Shown piece after piece: positions 5,831-13,864 of a stretch of 14,017 nt of DNA. The stretch is taken from contig DATCLY010000090.1 in NCBI GenBank assembly GCA_036563665.1, positions 1 through 14,017 of the forward strand, given 5' to 3'. The notes below the pieces were generated by a model, which had not been told where the DNA came from, did not search any database, and was given only the letters and a program-made list of their open reading frames with translations. Both the position numbers and the translations under genes were made by a program. Positions within the stretch are counted from its first letter, which is position 1, and each line of letters opens with the position of its first letter. This DNA comes from FEN-1219 sp036563665 (GTDB taxonomy: Bacteria > Pseudomonadota > Gammaproteobacteria > Steroidobacterales > Rariloculaceae).

Positions 5831-8146
5831 TCAGTGGGTGGAGTGCAGAGGGTGCGGGCGCTCGATGACGTAGCCCTGGACGAAGTCGACGCCGAGGTTG
5901 CGCAGCGACTCGAACGCCGCCTGGTCCTCGACCTGCTCGGCGACGACCTGGAACCCGAGCGTGCGGGCGAGCTTGATCATCGCGGCCACCATCTCGCGGT
6001 TGACCGCGTCGCGATCGATGTCGCGCGTGTACATGCCGTCGATCTTCAGGTGATCGAGCGCCAGATGCCGCAGGTTCGAGAACGACCCGATGCCGCTGCC
6101 GAAGTCGTCCAGGGCGAAGTGACAGCCGATGCCGTGCAGCACGCTGATGAAGCGCTGCGCGTGATCCGGCTGGCTGACCACCGCGGACTCCGACACCTCG
6201 AAGCACACCTTGTCGGGGTCGACGCCCGTGCGGTCGAACTCGTCCACGATGAACTCGAGGAAATCCTCGTCGCCGAGCGTCTGCGCCGACAGATTGATGG
6301 AGCACGTGCGCCCGTTGGGCAGGTGGGGCGCGCCGCCGGCCATGGCCGTGAGCGTGGAGCGCACCACCCAGCGGTCGATGTGCGACATCAGGTGGTAGCG
6401 CTCGGCCGACGACAGGAAATGGCTCGGCGCGATGGCCTTGCCCGCCTCGTCCCGCATGCGCAGCAGCACCTCGGCGGCCGGACCCCGCTCCGCGCGCCCT
6501 CCCACGGCGATGATCGGTTGCACGTAGAGCTCGAACTGATTCTCCTTGAGCGCGCGCTGCAGCCGCTGCAGCCACTGGATCTCGCCGCGCTGCCGGGCGA
6601 GCACCTCGTCGCGCGAGGAGTACACGTGCGTGCGGCCGCGGCCCTGCTGCTTCGCCACGTAGCACGCCGAGTCGGCCGCGCCCATCACGGCTTCCGCCGA
6701 GCCGCTCTCCGGGCCCACCTCGACGAGCCCGATGCTGACGCCGATGTCGAACACCTGGCCGTGCCAGCGGAACTCGTAGTCCGCCACCGAGCGACACACG
6801 TCGTCGGCGATCTGGCGCGCCTTGTCGAGCGGACAGCCGGCGAGGAGCATCGCGAACTCGTCGCCCCCCACGCGCGCGACCGTGTCCGAGTCGCGCACCT
6901 TCTGCCGCACGAGCGCCGCGATCTCGCGCAAGAGGTTGTCGCCGGCGATGTGGCCGCAGGTGTCGTTGACGATCTTGAACCGGTCGAGGTCGAGGTAGGC
7001 CACCACGTGGCTCATCCCCTCGCCGCGGGCGGACTTCAAGGCCGCCTCGAGACGGCGTTCGAACTCCGCGCGGTTCACGAGGCCGGTCAGCGCGTCGTGG
7101 CTCGCCTGGTACGACATCTCGCGCGTGAGCCCGCGCATCTCCGTCACGTCGTGGAAGATCACGACGCAGCCCGCGATCTGGCCGTCCGGCGCGCGGATCG
7201 GCGACGCGGTGAGCTCGGTGGAGAACTCCCGCTCCGACTGCTTGGAGAGCAGGAAGGCGCGCCGCCCCAGGTTGATGCGGTGCCGCTCGGTCAGACACTT
7301 CATGACGGGATCGCCGAGCGACGAGCGGTCCACCTCGTCCACGAGCGCGATGAGGTCGAGCAGCCGCTTGCCGATGGCGACGCTGCGCGTGGTGCCGATG
7401 AGCTGCTCCGCCGCCTCGTTCATGTAGTCGATGACGCCGGCCCGATCGGTGGTGATGACGCCTTCGCCGATGGACTCGAGCGTGATGCGCGCCTGCACCT
7501 TGCCGCGGCCGAGCGACGCCTCGAGGCTCTTGCGGTGGGTGACGTCGCGCGCCACCGTGAGGAGCGCGGGCTGCCCCTCGTACATGACGGTGCTGGTGTA
7601 GAGCTCGGCCCAGAGCACCCGGTCGTCGCCGCTGATGAGCTGCACCTCGACGGGCGCCGGGGGCTCCGCGGCGCCGAAGCTCTCGCTCACGTGCTTGCGG
7701 AGCAGCGCCCGGTACGCGGGCCGCACGAGGTCGGTGACCTGCTTGCCCACGAGCGTCTCCGGCTCCACCCCGAAGAGCTCGCCCGCGGCCGGATTCGCCA
7801 GCAGGATCGTGTCGGTGTGGACGAGCACCACGTCGGGGAGCGTTCGGGCCATGGCGTCGAAGAGCCCCGCTTCCTGCTCGCGCGTGTCGGTCCGTTCCTC
7901 GTCCCGGCGGTCGAGCAGGCGGTTCACGCTGGCCGCGATGTCCACGAACGGGCCGGAGCGCCCGTTCGCCGCCAGCCGGCCGCCGCCGTTCGGATCGGCC
8001 AGGAGCGCGTGCACGTCGTCCTGCAGCCGGCTCACCTCGCGGCCGTAGCGCCTCGCCGCGGCGAACGCGAGCACGGCGGCCGCCGCCGCGATCACGGCAG
8101 CGAGCGACACGGCCAGGAAGAGCGGATTGGCGAGCGAAGCGCTCAA
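5831..8146 (-). CDS. Membrane-anchored PAS-PAS-GGDEF-EAL cyclic-di-GMP enzyme
   Basis: Sensor protein that makes and/or degrades cyclic-di-GMP, the second messenger controlling motility and biofilm. Domains of the 771-residue product: one N-terminal transmembrane segment (about 8-30), PAS near 95-205, PAS near 215-340, GGDEF near 345-515, EAL near 525-765. The diguanylate cyclase motif is intact (GGDEF 427-431) with an inhibitory I-site RDSD (418-421) at the standard five-residue distance. In the EAL domain the signature reads EVL (559-561), followed by N618, E650, DD 680-681 in DDFGSGIG, K701 in LKIDG, E737 in AEQVE and Q757 in QGY. Metal and catalytic positions therefore look kept, and both activities are possible. 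No periplasmic sensor domain exists; PAS domains would sense cytoplasmic signals. Start is a TTG with a weak AGGTG site; this start is less certain than the rest. Confidence 0.9.
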   Translation of the reverse strand: MSASLANPLFLAVSLAAVIAAAAAVLAFAAARRYGREVSRLQDDVHALLADPNGGGRLAANGRSGPFVDIAASVNRLLDRRDEERTDTREQEAGLFDAMARTLPDVVLVHTDTILLANPAAGELFGVEPETLVGKQVTDLVRPAYRALLRKHVSESFGAAEPPAPVEVQLISGDDRVLWAELYTSTVMYEGQPALLTVARDVTHRKSLEASLGRGKVQARITLESIGEGVITTDRAGVIDYMNEAAEQLIGTTRSVAIGKRLLDLIALVDEVDRSSLGDPVMKCLTERHRINLGRRAFLLSKQSEREFSTELTASPIRAPDGQIAGCVVIFHDVTEMRGLTREMSYQASHDALTGLVNRAEFERRLEAALKSARGEGMSHVVAYLDLDRFKIVNDTCGHIAGDNLLREIAALVRQKVRDSDTVARVGGDEFAMLLAGCPLDKARQIADDVCRSVADYEFRWHGQVFDIGVSIGLVEVGPESGSAEAVMGAADSACYVAKQQGRGRTHVYSSRDEVLARQRGEIQWLQRLQRALKENQFELYVQPIIAVGGRAERGPAAEVLLRMRDEAGKAIAPSHFLSSAERYHLMSHIDRWVVRSTLTAMAGGAPHLPNGRTCSINLSAQTLGDEDFLEFIVDEFDRTGVDPDKVCFEVSESAVVSQPDHAQRFISVLHGIGCHFALDDFGSGIGSFSNLRHLALDHLKIDGMYTRDIDRDAVNREMVAAMIKLARTLGFQVVAEQVEDQAAFESLRNLGVDFVQGYVIERPHPLHSTH

Positions 8147-8522
8147 GGCGCCGCACCTACGGCTCGGAGCCGCCTCCGCGCGCCGGCGCTGCCGCCGCCC
8201 TGGGCGGTGGGGCGCTCTCTCGCTTCGAAGCGGGGGGCTTCATCCTTGCTAGCACGGTGGTGCGAGCCTCTGTTTCGCCGACGCGGGTGCTGCATCGGCC
8301 TCCTTGTTCTTGTTGTGTCGGCCGACGCGCTCGCAGTTAGACGGAGCGGCGTTGCGGCGGGGCGCAGAATGCTCTCCTGCGCCCGGAGCAAGATACAGGA
8401 ACTCGCGAATGCGGTCCCCCGTTATTGACCATAATTCTTCACACATCGCCTTGTCTGACCTGGCTAAACTCCGTACCCTAACGCGTTCTTTCCTGGGCTG
8501 TTTCCTTCCCGCAACGCTCGAC
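8147..8522. other. Divergent spacer between the GGDEF-EAL gene and the pcm-like gene
   Basis: 376 bp, GC-rich near the GGDEF-EAL start and noticeably more AT-rich from about 8420 to 8520, as expected for a promoter zone of the rightward genes. Small palindromes occur: GGCTC/GAGCC (8161-8171), CCGCCC/GGGCGG with a one-base loop (8195-8207), and an 8-bp stem (8360-8367 with 8377-8384). Two minus-strand frames here (82 and 91 codons) are arginine/alanine-rich with no family resemblance, and I do not call them genes. Confidence 0.5.
8451..8479 (+). promoter_or_regulatory. Possible promoter of the pcm-like/rhodanese/tolC operon
   Basis: TTGTCT (8451-8456), a 17-base gap and TACCCT (8474-8479) lie about 44 bases upstream of the pcm-like ATG in an AT-rich patch. 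The -10 box is poor (3/6), so this is only the best candidate in the spacer. Confidence 0.25.
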
Positions 8523-9173
8523 ATGAACTTCGAAATCGCCCGCGCCCAGATGCTGGCTCAGCAGATCAGGGCTGCCGAGGTGCTGGACGATCGCGTGCTC
8601 GACGTCCTGCGCGCCGTGCCTCGCGAGGACTTCGTGCCCCCCGAGTATCGGGAGCTCGCGTTCGCCGACATGGAGATCCCCATCGGCCGCGGCCAGCGCA
8701 TGATGGCGCCCGTGGTGGAGGGCCGCCTGCTGCAGGCGCTCGAGCTCGAGCCCATCGACCGCGTGCTCGAGGTGGGGACCGGCACCGGGTTCCTCACGGC
8801 ATGCCTGGCGCGCCTGGCCGGCCACGTGGACAGCGTGGACATCTACCCGGAGTTCGTCGAAGCCGCCGGACCGAAGCTCGCCCGGCTCGAGATCCACAAC
8901 GTGACCCTGGAAGCCGCGGACGCCCTTGCGCTGGAGCGCCCCGGCCGCTATGACGCCATCGCGGTGACGGGATCGTTGCCCAGGCTCAAGGACAGCCTGG
9001 TCCGCATGCTGCGGCCGGGGGGCCGGATGTTCGTGATCGTGGGGCGAGCGCCGATCATGGAGGCCCAGCTCGTCACGATGCACGCGAACGGCCGCATCAC
9101 CGTGGACAGCCTGTTCGAGACCCTGCGCCAGCCGCTCGTCAACGCAGAACAGCCCGAAGCCTTCGTCCTCTAG
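8523..9173 (+). CDS. Protein-L-isoaspartate O-methyltransferase-like protein
   Basis: A class I S-adenosylmethionine methyltransferase of the PCMT family, whose classical members methylate L-isoaspartyl residues in damaged proteins. The 216-residue product has the family N-terminus (ARAQMLAQQIRAAEVLDDRVLDVLRAVPREDFVP) and SAM motif I VLEVGTGTGF (81-90), with AMLRPGG-like strand entry at RMLRPGGRMF (161-170). The substrate segment normally reading GQTISQPYMVA is here GQRMMAPVVEG (57-67). The conserved Thr/Ser-x-Ser-x-Pro part is lost, so true isoaspartate repair activity is doubtful. ATG at 8523 was chosen because the family begins here; the frame extends upstream without homology, and no good ribosome site is visible. 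It is 8 bp from the rhodanese gene, suggesting an operon ending in tolC. I leave the symbol empty because of the altered active site. Confidence 0.8.
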   Translation: MNFEIARAQMLAQQIRAAEVLDDRVLDVLRAVPREDFVPPEYRELAFADMEIPIGRGQRMMAPVVEGRLLQALELEPIDRVLEVGTGTGFLTACLARLAGHVDSVDIYPEFVEAAGPKLARLEIHNVTLEAADALALERPGRYDAIAVTGSLPRLKDSLVRMLRPGGRMFVIVGRAPIMEAQLVTMHANGRITVDSLFETLRQPLVNAEQPEAFVL

Positions 9174-9181
9174 GTGACGCC

Positions 9182-9517
9182 GTGCCCGACGTGCCGGAGT
9201 TGAGCCCCACGGAGTTTCGCGAGCGCTGGCCGGGGCCGCTGGAGAACGCTCCGGTCACGCTGCTCGACGTGCGCGAGCCCGCGGAGCTCGCGCTCGCGGC
9301 CGTGAAGGGCGCGCTGCACGTGCCGATGGGCCAGGTTCCGAGCCGGCTACACGAGCTCGACGCGAGCAAGCCGATCGTCGTCATGTGCCACGCCGGGGGT
9401 CGCAGCCGCCGCGTGGCGGAGTTCTTGCGCCAGCAAGGATTCGAGAACGTCTTCAATCTGAGGGGCGGCATCGATGCGTGGTCCCTGGAGGTCGATCCGA
9501 GGGTGCCGCGTTATTGA
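9182..9517 (+). CDS. Single-domain rhodanese-like sulfurtransferase
   Basis: A cytoplasmic 111-residue rhodanese domain of the GlpE/PspE size class. It is expected to carry sulfane sulfur as a cysteine persulfide; the physiological donor and acceptor are unknown. Seen: LLDVREPAELALAAVKGALHVP (27-48), the active-site loop CHAGGRS with Cys69 and Arg74, and FNLRGGIDAW (91-100). GTG start, with AGGTG (9172-9176) overlapping the pcm-like stop and 5-base spacing. It lies 8 bp after the pcm-like gene and 64 bp before tolC. No signal peptide. The family call is firm; the role within a tolC operon is not known. Confidence 0.92.
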   Translation: MPDVPELSPTEFRERWPGPLENAPVTLLDVREPAELALAAVKGALHVPMGQVPSRLHELDASKPIVVMCHAGGRSRRVAEFLRQQGFENVFNLRGGIDAWSLEVDPRVPRY

Positions 9518-9581
9518 TGAATGGGGAAGGCGGCGGCCGCGCGCGCGGCCGTCAGTGGCCAAACTGCAAAACGAGAGATCC

Positions 9582-10976
9582 ATGACGCCAAAACGAGTTG
9601 GTACCCTGAGCCTTGCCCTCTGCAGCTTGTCCCTGGCCACGGGCTCCGCGTGGGGCCAGGAGAGCTTGCTGGACATCTACCAGCGGGCGCTGCAGAACGA
9701 TCCCGCGATCCGCGAGGCGGAGGCGGCCTACCTCGCGGCCGCGGAAGCCAAGCCCCAGGCGCGCAGCGCCCTGCTGCCCGGCTTGAGTCTGGGCGCCGCG
9801 CGCTCGCACACGTTCGTGGACATCGCAGGCGGCGCCGTGGTGGGCGGCACCGGCGAGGTGCGGGGCACCGGGCAGGAGCGCGAGACCGACCAGAACAGCT
9901 GGAGCCTCAACGTCACGCAGACCGTGTTCGACTGGGGGCAGTTCCAGCAGCTCAAGCAGGCCGACAAGATCCTCGCGAGGGCGCAAACGGAGTTCGAGCT
10001 GGCCCGCCAGGACCTGCTGATCCGCGTGGCGAACGCCTACTTCAACGTGCTCGCGGCCGAGGACACGCTGGCCTCGCAGGTGGCGGCCCGCGAGGCGATC
10101 GGCCGGCAGCTCGAGCAGGCGCAGCGGCGGTTCGAGGTGGGCCTCATCGCCATCACCGACGTGCAGGACGCGCAGGCCGGTTACGACGACGCCGTGGCCG
10201 CGGAGATCGAGGCGCAACGCCAGCTCGCGACGACCCAGGAGTTCCTGCGGGAGATCATCGGCGAGTACGTCACGGAGCTCGCGGGCCCGGTGGACGACCT
10301 GCCGCTCCTCACGCCCGATCCCGCTAACGTCGACGAGTGGGTGGAGACGGCGCTGCGGCAGAACCTCGCCTTGATCTCCACCCGCATCACCGCCGACATC
10401 GCGCAGGACGCCATCGGCATCCAGCGCGCGGCGCGGCTGCCGACCGTGAGCCTGACCGCCGGCTACAACGACTCGCGCAGCGACCAGCTGTCCACCATCT
10501 TCTTCGATGACGGCACGGGTCAGACGCTGCCCTCTCTGGTGCGGCCCGAAGGCTACAACTGGTCGTTGGACATTCGCGTGCCCCTCTACACGGGCGGCTT
10601 CAACCGGTCGCGGATCCGCCAATCGGTCTACGAGCACCGCGCCGCGCTCGAGGCGGTGGAGCGCGTGCAGCGGCAGACGGAGCGGGCGACGCGCGACGCG
10701 TTCCTGGGCGTGACCTCGTCCATCTCGCGCGTGCGGGCGCTGCGGCAGGCGGTGGAATCGGCGCGCACGGCGCTGCGGGCCAACGAGGCGGGATTCGAGG
10801 TGGGCACGCGCACTACCGTGGACGTGCTGCTCGCGCAGAACCAGCTGCGCCTCGCCGAGACGCAGTACGCGCGCAGCCGCTACGACTACATCATGAACGT
10901 GCTGCTGCTCCAGGAAGCGGCCGGCGGCCTCACGGTCGAGGACGTGGAGCAGATCGACAGCTGGCTCCAGCAATAG
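9582..10976 (+). CDS. tolC: TolC-family outer-membrane efflux channel
   Basis: Trimeric outer-membrane channel-tunnel used by type I secretion and tripartite efflux pumps. The 464-residue product starts at ATG 9582 with a signal peptide (MTPKRVGTLSLALCSLSLAT onward) and likely cleavage after AWG, about residue 25. The mature part opens with SLLDIYQRALQNDPAIREAEAAY, typical of TolC. Two repeated OEP halves follow: about 30-225, containing NVTQTVFDWGQFQQLKQADK, and about 245-455, containing LDIRVPLYTGGFNRSRIRQS and VGTRTTVDVLLAQNQL. Coiled-coil Ala/Glu/Gln-rich helices alternate with strands. The frame is open upstream to 9474 without signal-like sequence, so the ATG is preferred; only a weak GAGAG precedes it. 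No inner-membrane pump or adaptor gene is adjacent, which fits a shared TolC. Confidence 0.93.
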   Translation: MTPKRVGTLSLALCSLSLATGSAWGQESLLDIYQRALQNDPAIREAEAAYLAAAEAKPQARSALLPGLSLGAARSHTFVDIAGGAVVGGTGEVRGTGQERETDQNSWSLNVTQTVFDWGQFQQLKQADKILARAQTEFELARQDLLIRVANAYFNVLAAEDTLASQVAAREAIGRQLEQAQRRFEVGLIAITDVQDAQAGYDDAVAAEIEAQRQLATTQEFLREIIGEYVTELAGPVDDLPLLTPDPANVDEWVETALRQNLALISTRITADIAQDAIGIQRAARLPTVSLTAGYNDSRSDQLSTIFFDDGTGQTLPSLVRPEGYNWSLDIRVPLYTGGFNRSRIRQSVYEHRAALEAVERVQRQTERATRDAFLGVTSSISRVRALRQAVESARTALRANEAGFEVGTRTTVDVLLAQNQLRLAETQYARSRYDYIMNVLLLQEAAGGLTVEDVEQIDSWLQQ

Positions 10977-11102
10977 CTCCCGCGCCGGCGCGCGATTCGG
11001 GGGTGGAAGCGCCCTTCCAGGCGCGATTCTTCGTTCGGCGACGGGAAAGAATCGCGGCTGGAGAGCCGCTCCCACCGTGGCAGCCGTCAGAGCGACTGCC
11101 GC
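10977..11102. other. tolC-hldE convergent spacer
   Basis: A 126-bp spacer between convergent genes, mostly filled by two inverted REP units (11002-11076). Before them lies GCGCCGGCGC followed by GCGATTC (about 10983-10997), which could be a degenerate third unit. No gene fits. Confidence 0.5.
11002..11076. repeat. Pair of inverted REP units (BIME-like) between tolC and hldE
   Basis: Two 28-bp units face each other: 11002-11029 on the plus strand and 11049-11076 on the minus strand, identical at 23 of 28 bases. Each has a GGTGG start, a small hairpin and a GCGATTC end. The hairpin stems are GCGCC/GGCGC in one and GCGGC/GCCGC in the other, a compensatory change. Their facing ends form a 10-bp stem (11022-11031 with 11047-11056). 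The unit resembles the GTAGGAGCGGC...GCCGCGA REP type known from Pseudomonas and Xanthomonas relatives. Such units are moved by RAYT proteins, none of which is in this window. It may also end both transcripts. Confidence 0.8.
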
Positions 11103-12527
11103 TCAAGTGCGCTGCCGTATCGCCTCGAGCAGCGCGCTCGTCGAGCGGCCGGGCTTGAACGTCACGACGCGCACCTCGCCGCCGTTCGCGAGCACGGTGT
11201 CGGCACCGGCGATCTGCTCGACGCGATAGTCGCCGCCCTTGACGAGCACGTGGGGCACGAGCCGGGCGATGAGCGCGGCCGGCGTGTCCTCCGCGAACGG
11301 CACCACCCAGTCGACGGCCGCGAGCCCGGCGAGCACCGCCATGCGGTCCTCGAGCGGCGTGATGGGCCGCGACGCGCCCTTGAGGCGGGACACGGAAGCG
11401 TCGTCGTTGACGGCGACGATGAGCCGGTCGCCGAACGACTTCGCCTCCTCGAGGTAGCTCACGTGGCCGGCGTGCAGCAGGTCGAAGCAGCCGTTGGTCA
11501 TGACGATGCGCTCGCCCCGCCGCTTCGCGTCCGCCACGAGCAGCTCGAGCTGCGCCTGAGAGACCACGCCCCGGCCGCCGCTGCCCTTTCGGTGCAGCTC
11601 CGTCTGCAGCTCCGCCGGTGTCACCGCGGCCACGCCGATCTTGCCCACCACGATGCCGGCGCCGAGATTCGCGAGCGCCGCGGCCTCCGCGAACGAGCGT
11701 CCGGCGCCGAGCCCGGCGCCGAGCAGCGCGATGACGGTGTCGCCCGCGCCCGTGACGTCGAACACCTCGCGCGCCTCGGCCGGCAGCGTGAGCGGCGCCT
11801 GGTCGCCTTCGAACAGCGTCATGCCGTGCTCGCCGCGCGTGACGAGCAGCGCCGCGAGCTCGAGCTCCGCGCGCAGCCGCGCCCCCCGCTCGAGGAAGAC
11901 GGCCTCGTCCGGGCACGCGCCGACCACCGCCTCGAACTCCGCCCGGTTCGGCGTGAGCATCGTGGCCCCACGGTAGCGCCCGAAATCCGTGCCCTTCGGA
12001 TCCACGAGCACCGGCACGCCGCGGGCGCGCGCGGCCGCGATGAGCTCGGCCGCGCCGGCGAGCGTGCCCTTCCCGTAGTCCGAGAGCACCACGACGTCGG
12101 CCGCGGGCAGCTCCGCCGCGTAGAGCGTTGCGGCCGCCGGCGCCGCGCCTTCGAGCGGCTGCTCGGCGTCGAGCCGGATGAGCTGCTGGTTGCGGGCGAG
12201 CACGCGCAGCTTGTGCACGGTGGGGACGGAGGGCGAGCGCACCAGCGCGCAGCGCACGCCGCGCGCCTCGAGGAGCGAGGCGAGCGTGCGGCCGCGGTCG
12301 TCCTCGCCCACCACCGCCACGAGGCAGACGCGGGCGCCGAGCGCCGCCACGTTGAGCGCGACGTTCGCCGCGCCGCCCGGGCGCTGCTCCGTGGCGCGCG
12401 TGCGCACGACGGGGACCGGCGCTTCCGGCGAGATGCGGCCGGTGTCGCCGAACCAGTACTCGTCGAGCATCGCGTCGCCGACGACGAGCACGCGGACGGC
12501 GGAGAAATCGGGGACGGTGAGCGTCAC
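11103..12527 (-). CDS. hldE: Bifunctional D-glycero-beta-D-manno-heptose-7-phosphate kinase / heptose-1-phosphate adenylyltransferase
   Basis: Two steps of ADP-heptose synthesis for the LPS inner core, in the cytoplasm: kinase at C1, then adenylyl transfer. The 474-residue product has both domains. Kinase (about 1-320, ribokinase family): GDAMLDEYWFGDTGRISPEAPVP near 17-39, PGGAANVALNVAALGA (50-65), and the catalytic DVTGAGDT (257-264). Adenylyltransferase (about 335-474): TNGCFDLLHAGHVSYLEEAK (344-363) with the nucleotidyltransferase HxGH at 352-355, and VKGGDY near 429-434. Length equals that of E. coli HldE. GTG start; the preceding permease gene ends inside it with a 4-bp GTGA overlap (12524-12527), so translation is probably coupled. 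It is convergent with tolC. Confidence 0.96.
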   Translation of the reverse strand: MTLTVPDFSAVRVLVVGDAMLDEYWFGDTGRISPEAPVPVVRTRATEQRPGGAANVALNVAALGARVCLVAVVGEDDRGRTLASLLEARGVRCALVRSPSVPTVHKLRVLARNQQLIRLDAEQPLEGAAPAAATLYAAELPAADVVVLSDYGKGTLAGAAELIAAARARGVPVLVDPKGTDFGRYRGATMLTPNRAEFEAVVGACPDEAVFLERGARLRAELELAALLVTRGEHGMTLFEGDQAPLTLPAEAREVFDVTGAGDTVIALLGAGLGAGRSFAEAAALANLGAGIVVGKIGVAAVTPAELQTELHRKGSGGRGVVSQAQLELLVADAKRRGERIVMTNGCFDLLHAGHVSYLEEAKSFGDRLIVAVNDDASVSRLKGASRPITPLEDRMAVLAGLAAVDWVVPFAEDTPAALIARLVPHVLVKGGDYRVEQIAGADTVLANGGEVRVVTFKPGRSTSALLEAIRQRT

Positions 12528-13855
12528 GGCGGCATTCTACGGGATCCCTTGCCCCAGCGCCTTCGGGCGAGCACGTGCCAGCCGAGCCCCACGGCGAGCA
12601 GCGCGCAGCCCGTGAGCCAGGTGCCCGGAGGCACCCAGAACGCCAGGAACAGGCACGCGGCGAACCCGGCCACGGCGATGCTCCGCGGATAGAGCCGTTC
12701 TCGGGCCGGCAAGCGAAGCGCCGCGAGGTTCGTGATGGCGTAATAGATCAGCACGGTGAAGGCGCTGAACGCCCAGGTCGTCTCCACGTCTCCAGTCGAA
12801 GCGAGCAGCGCGACGACCACGCCGACGCCGAGCACTGCGGCGGACGGCACGTCGCCGCGGGTCAGGCGTGCGAACGCCGGCGGCAGGTCGCCCTGCCGGC
12901 CCATCGCCAGCGCGACTCGCGAGAGCCCGAGAATCAAATTGAGCAGCACGCCGAGCATCGCCGTGACAGAGCCGACGGCCACCACGACCGCGAGCCGGGG
13001 CAGACCGAGGCCGCGGGCCGCGGCCTCGAGCGGTGTCGCCGCGCTCGCCGTGACCGCGGCGAGGCGCTCCGCGCCCATCGCGCCGAGCGCGACCGCGGCC
13101 ACCGACACGTAGAGGGCGGCGGTCAGGAGCAGGGTCACGACGATCGCACGCGGGATGCTCTTCCGCGGCTCCTTCACTTCCTCGCCGAGCGTGGCGATGC
13201 GGGCGTAGCCCGTGAACGCGACGAACATCAACGCCGTCCCGTACAGGAACCCGCGAAGCCCTTCCTCGCCCGCCGCCGGCAGCAACGGCAGGAGATTCGC
13301 GCCGCCCTCGTCGAGCAGGTTCGGCAGGCCGGCCGCCACGAAGAGCGCGAGCGACGCCAGCGTGACCGACACGATGAGCGCGTTCATCCGGCTCGACCGC
13401 CGGATCCCGAGCAGGACCAGCGCCGTGAGCAGCACGACCGCGCCGACGGCGAGCGCCGTCTTCGCCGCGGCCGGATCCAGGCCGATCAGCCGCCCGAAGT
13501 AGCCGGCGAACCCGAGCGCGGCCGTGGCCGCGGAAGCCGACTTGGCGCAGAGGAACATCCAGCCGGCCGCGAAGCCGAGCCAGTGGTTGAGGTAGCGATA
13601 GCCGTACTCGTAGGTGCCGCCGCTGACCGCATGGCTCGCCGCGAGCTGGGCGCTCGACGAGGCGTTGCAGGCGGCGACCAGCGCGGCGAGGGCAATCGCC
13701 AGGACCACGGCCGGTCCCGCCGCGCCGGCGGCCACGCCGATGCTGACGAAGACGCCGGTGCCGACCATCGCGCCGAGCCCGACCAGCGTCGCGCCGAAGA
13801 CGCCGAGCTCGCGCGGGAGCCTTCCGGAGCCGCTATTGTCGGCCGAGGTGAGCAC
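12524..13855 (-). CDS. APC-superfamily amino acid permease
   Basis: Inner-membrane secondary transporter, predicted to take up or exchange amino acids or related amines; the substrate cannot be told. The 443-residue product starts RLPRELGVFGATLVGLGAMVGTGVFVSIGVAAG, with the APC helix-1 glycine motif (GLGAMVGTGVF, about 26-36). It continues with about 12 hydrophobic segments, SGGTYEYGYRYLNHWLGFAAGW after helix 2, FVAFTGYARIATLGEEVKEPRKSIPRAI (the conserved helix 6 and loop region) and a short basic C-terminus. It is slightly shorter than many APC members. GTG at 13855 is used; an ATG two bases earlier is in another frame, and no clear ribosome site is seen. Nine bases separate it from the upstream DUF6152-like gene and its stop overlaps the hldE start, implying one transcript. 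Confidence 0.88.
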   Translation of the reverse strand: MLTSADNSGSGRLPRELGVFGATLVGLGAMVGTGVFVSIGVAAGAAGPAVVLAIALAALVAACNASSSAQLAASHAVSGGTYEYGYRYLNHWLGFAAGWMFLCAKSASAATAALGFAGYFGRLIGLDPAAAKTALAVGAVVLLTALVLLGIRRSSRMNALIVSVTLASLALFVAAGLPNLLDEGGANLLPLLPAAGEEGLRGFLYGTALMFVAFTGYARIATLGEEVKEPRKSIPRAIVVTLLLTAALYVSVAAVALGAMGAERLAAVTASAATPLEAAARGLGLPRLAVVVAVGSVTAMLGVLLNLILGLSRVALAMGRQGDLPPAFARLTRGDVPSAAVLGVGVVVALLASTGDVETTWAFSAFTVLIYYAITNLAALRLPARERLYPRSIAVAGFAACLFLAFWVPPGTWLTGCALLAVGLGWHVLARRRWGKGSRRMPP

Positions 13856-13864
13856 ATAACGAGT

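Noticed and set aside
5320..5868. 182-codon plus-strand frame through the repeat block
   Set aside because: It is made of repeat arms and hairpins read through, has no ribosome site and no homology-like pattern.
8157..8243. Possible 28-residue leader peptide on the minus strand beginning at an ATG preceded by AAGG
   Set aside because: The purine run touches the ATG, leaving no usable spacing, and the peptide is proline/alanine-rich with nothing regulatory visible.
5667..8428. Very long frames (more than 800 codons) on both strands across the GGDEF-EAL gene
   Set aside because: Low-complexity Arg/Ala/Gly/His translations caused by high GC3; only the frame at 5831-8146 has recognisable domains.
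8143..8524. Two minus-strand frames (82 and 91 codons) upstream of the GGDEF-EAL gene, one ending in a TTGA overlap with its start
   Set aside because: No family resemblance, arginine-rich composition and no ribosome site; the overlap is likely chance.
9474..9581. Upstream extension of tolC into the rhodanese gene
   Set aside because: The 36 extra codons overlap rhodanese, are arginine-rich and would bury the signal peptide; ATG 9582 fits better.
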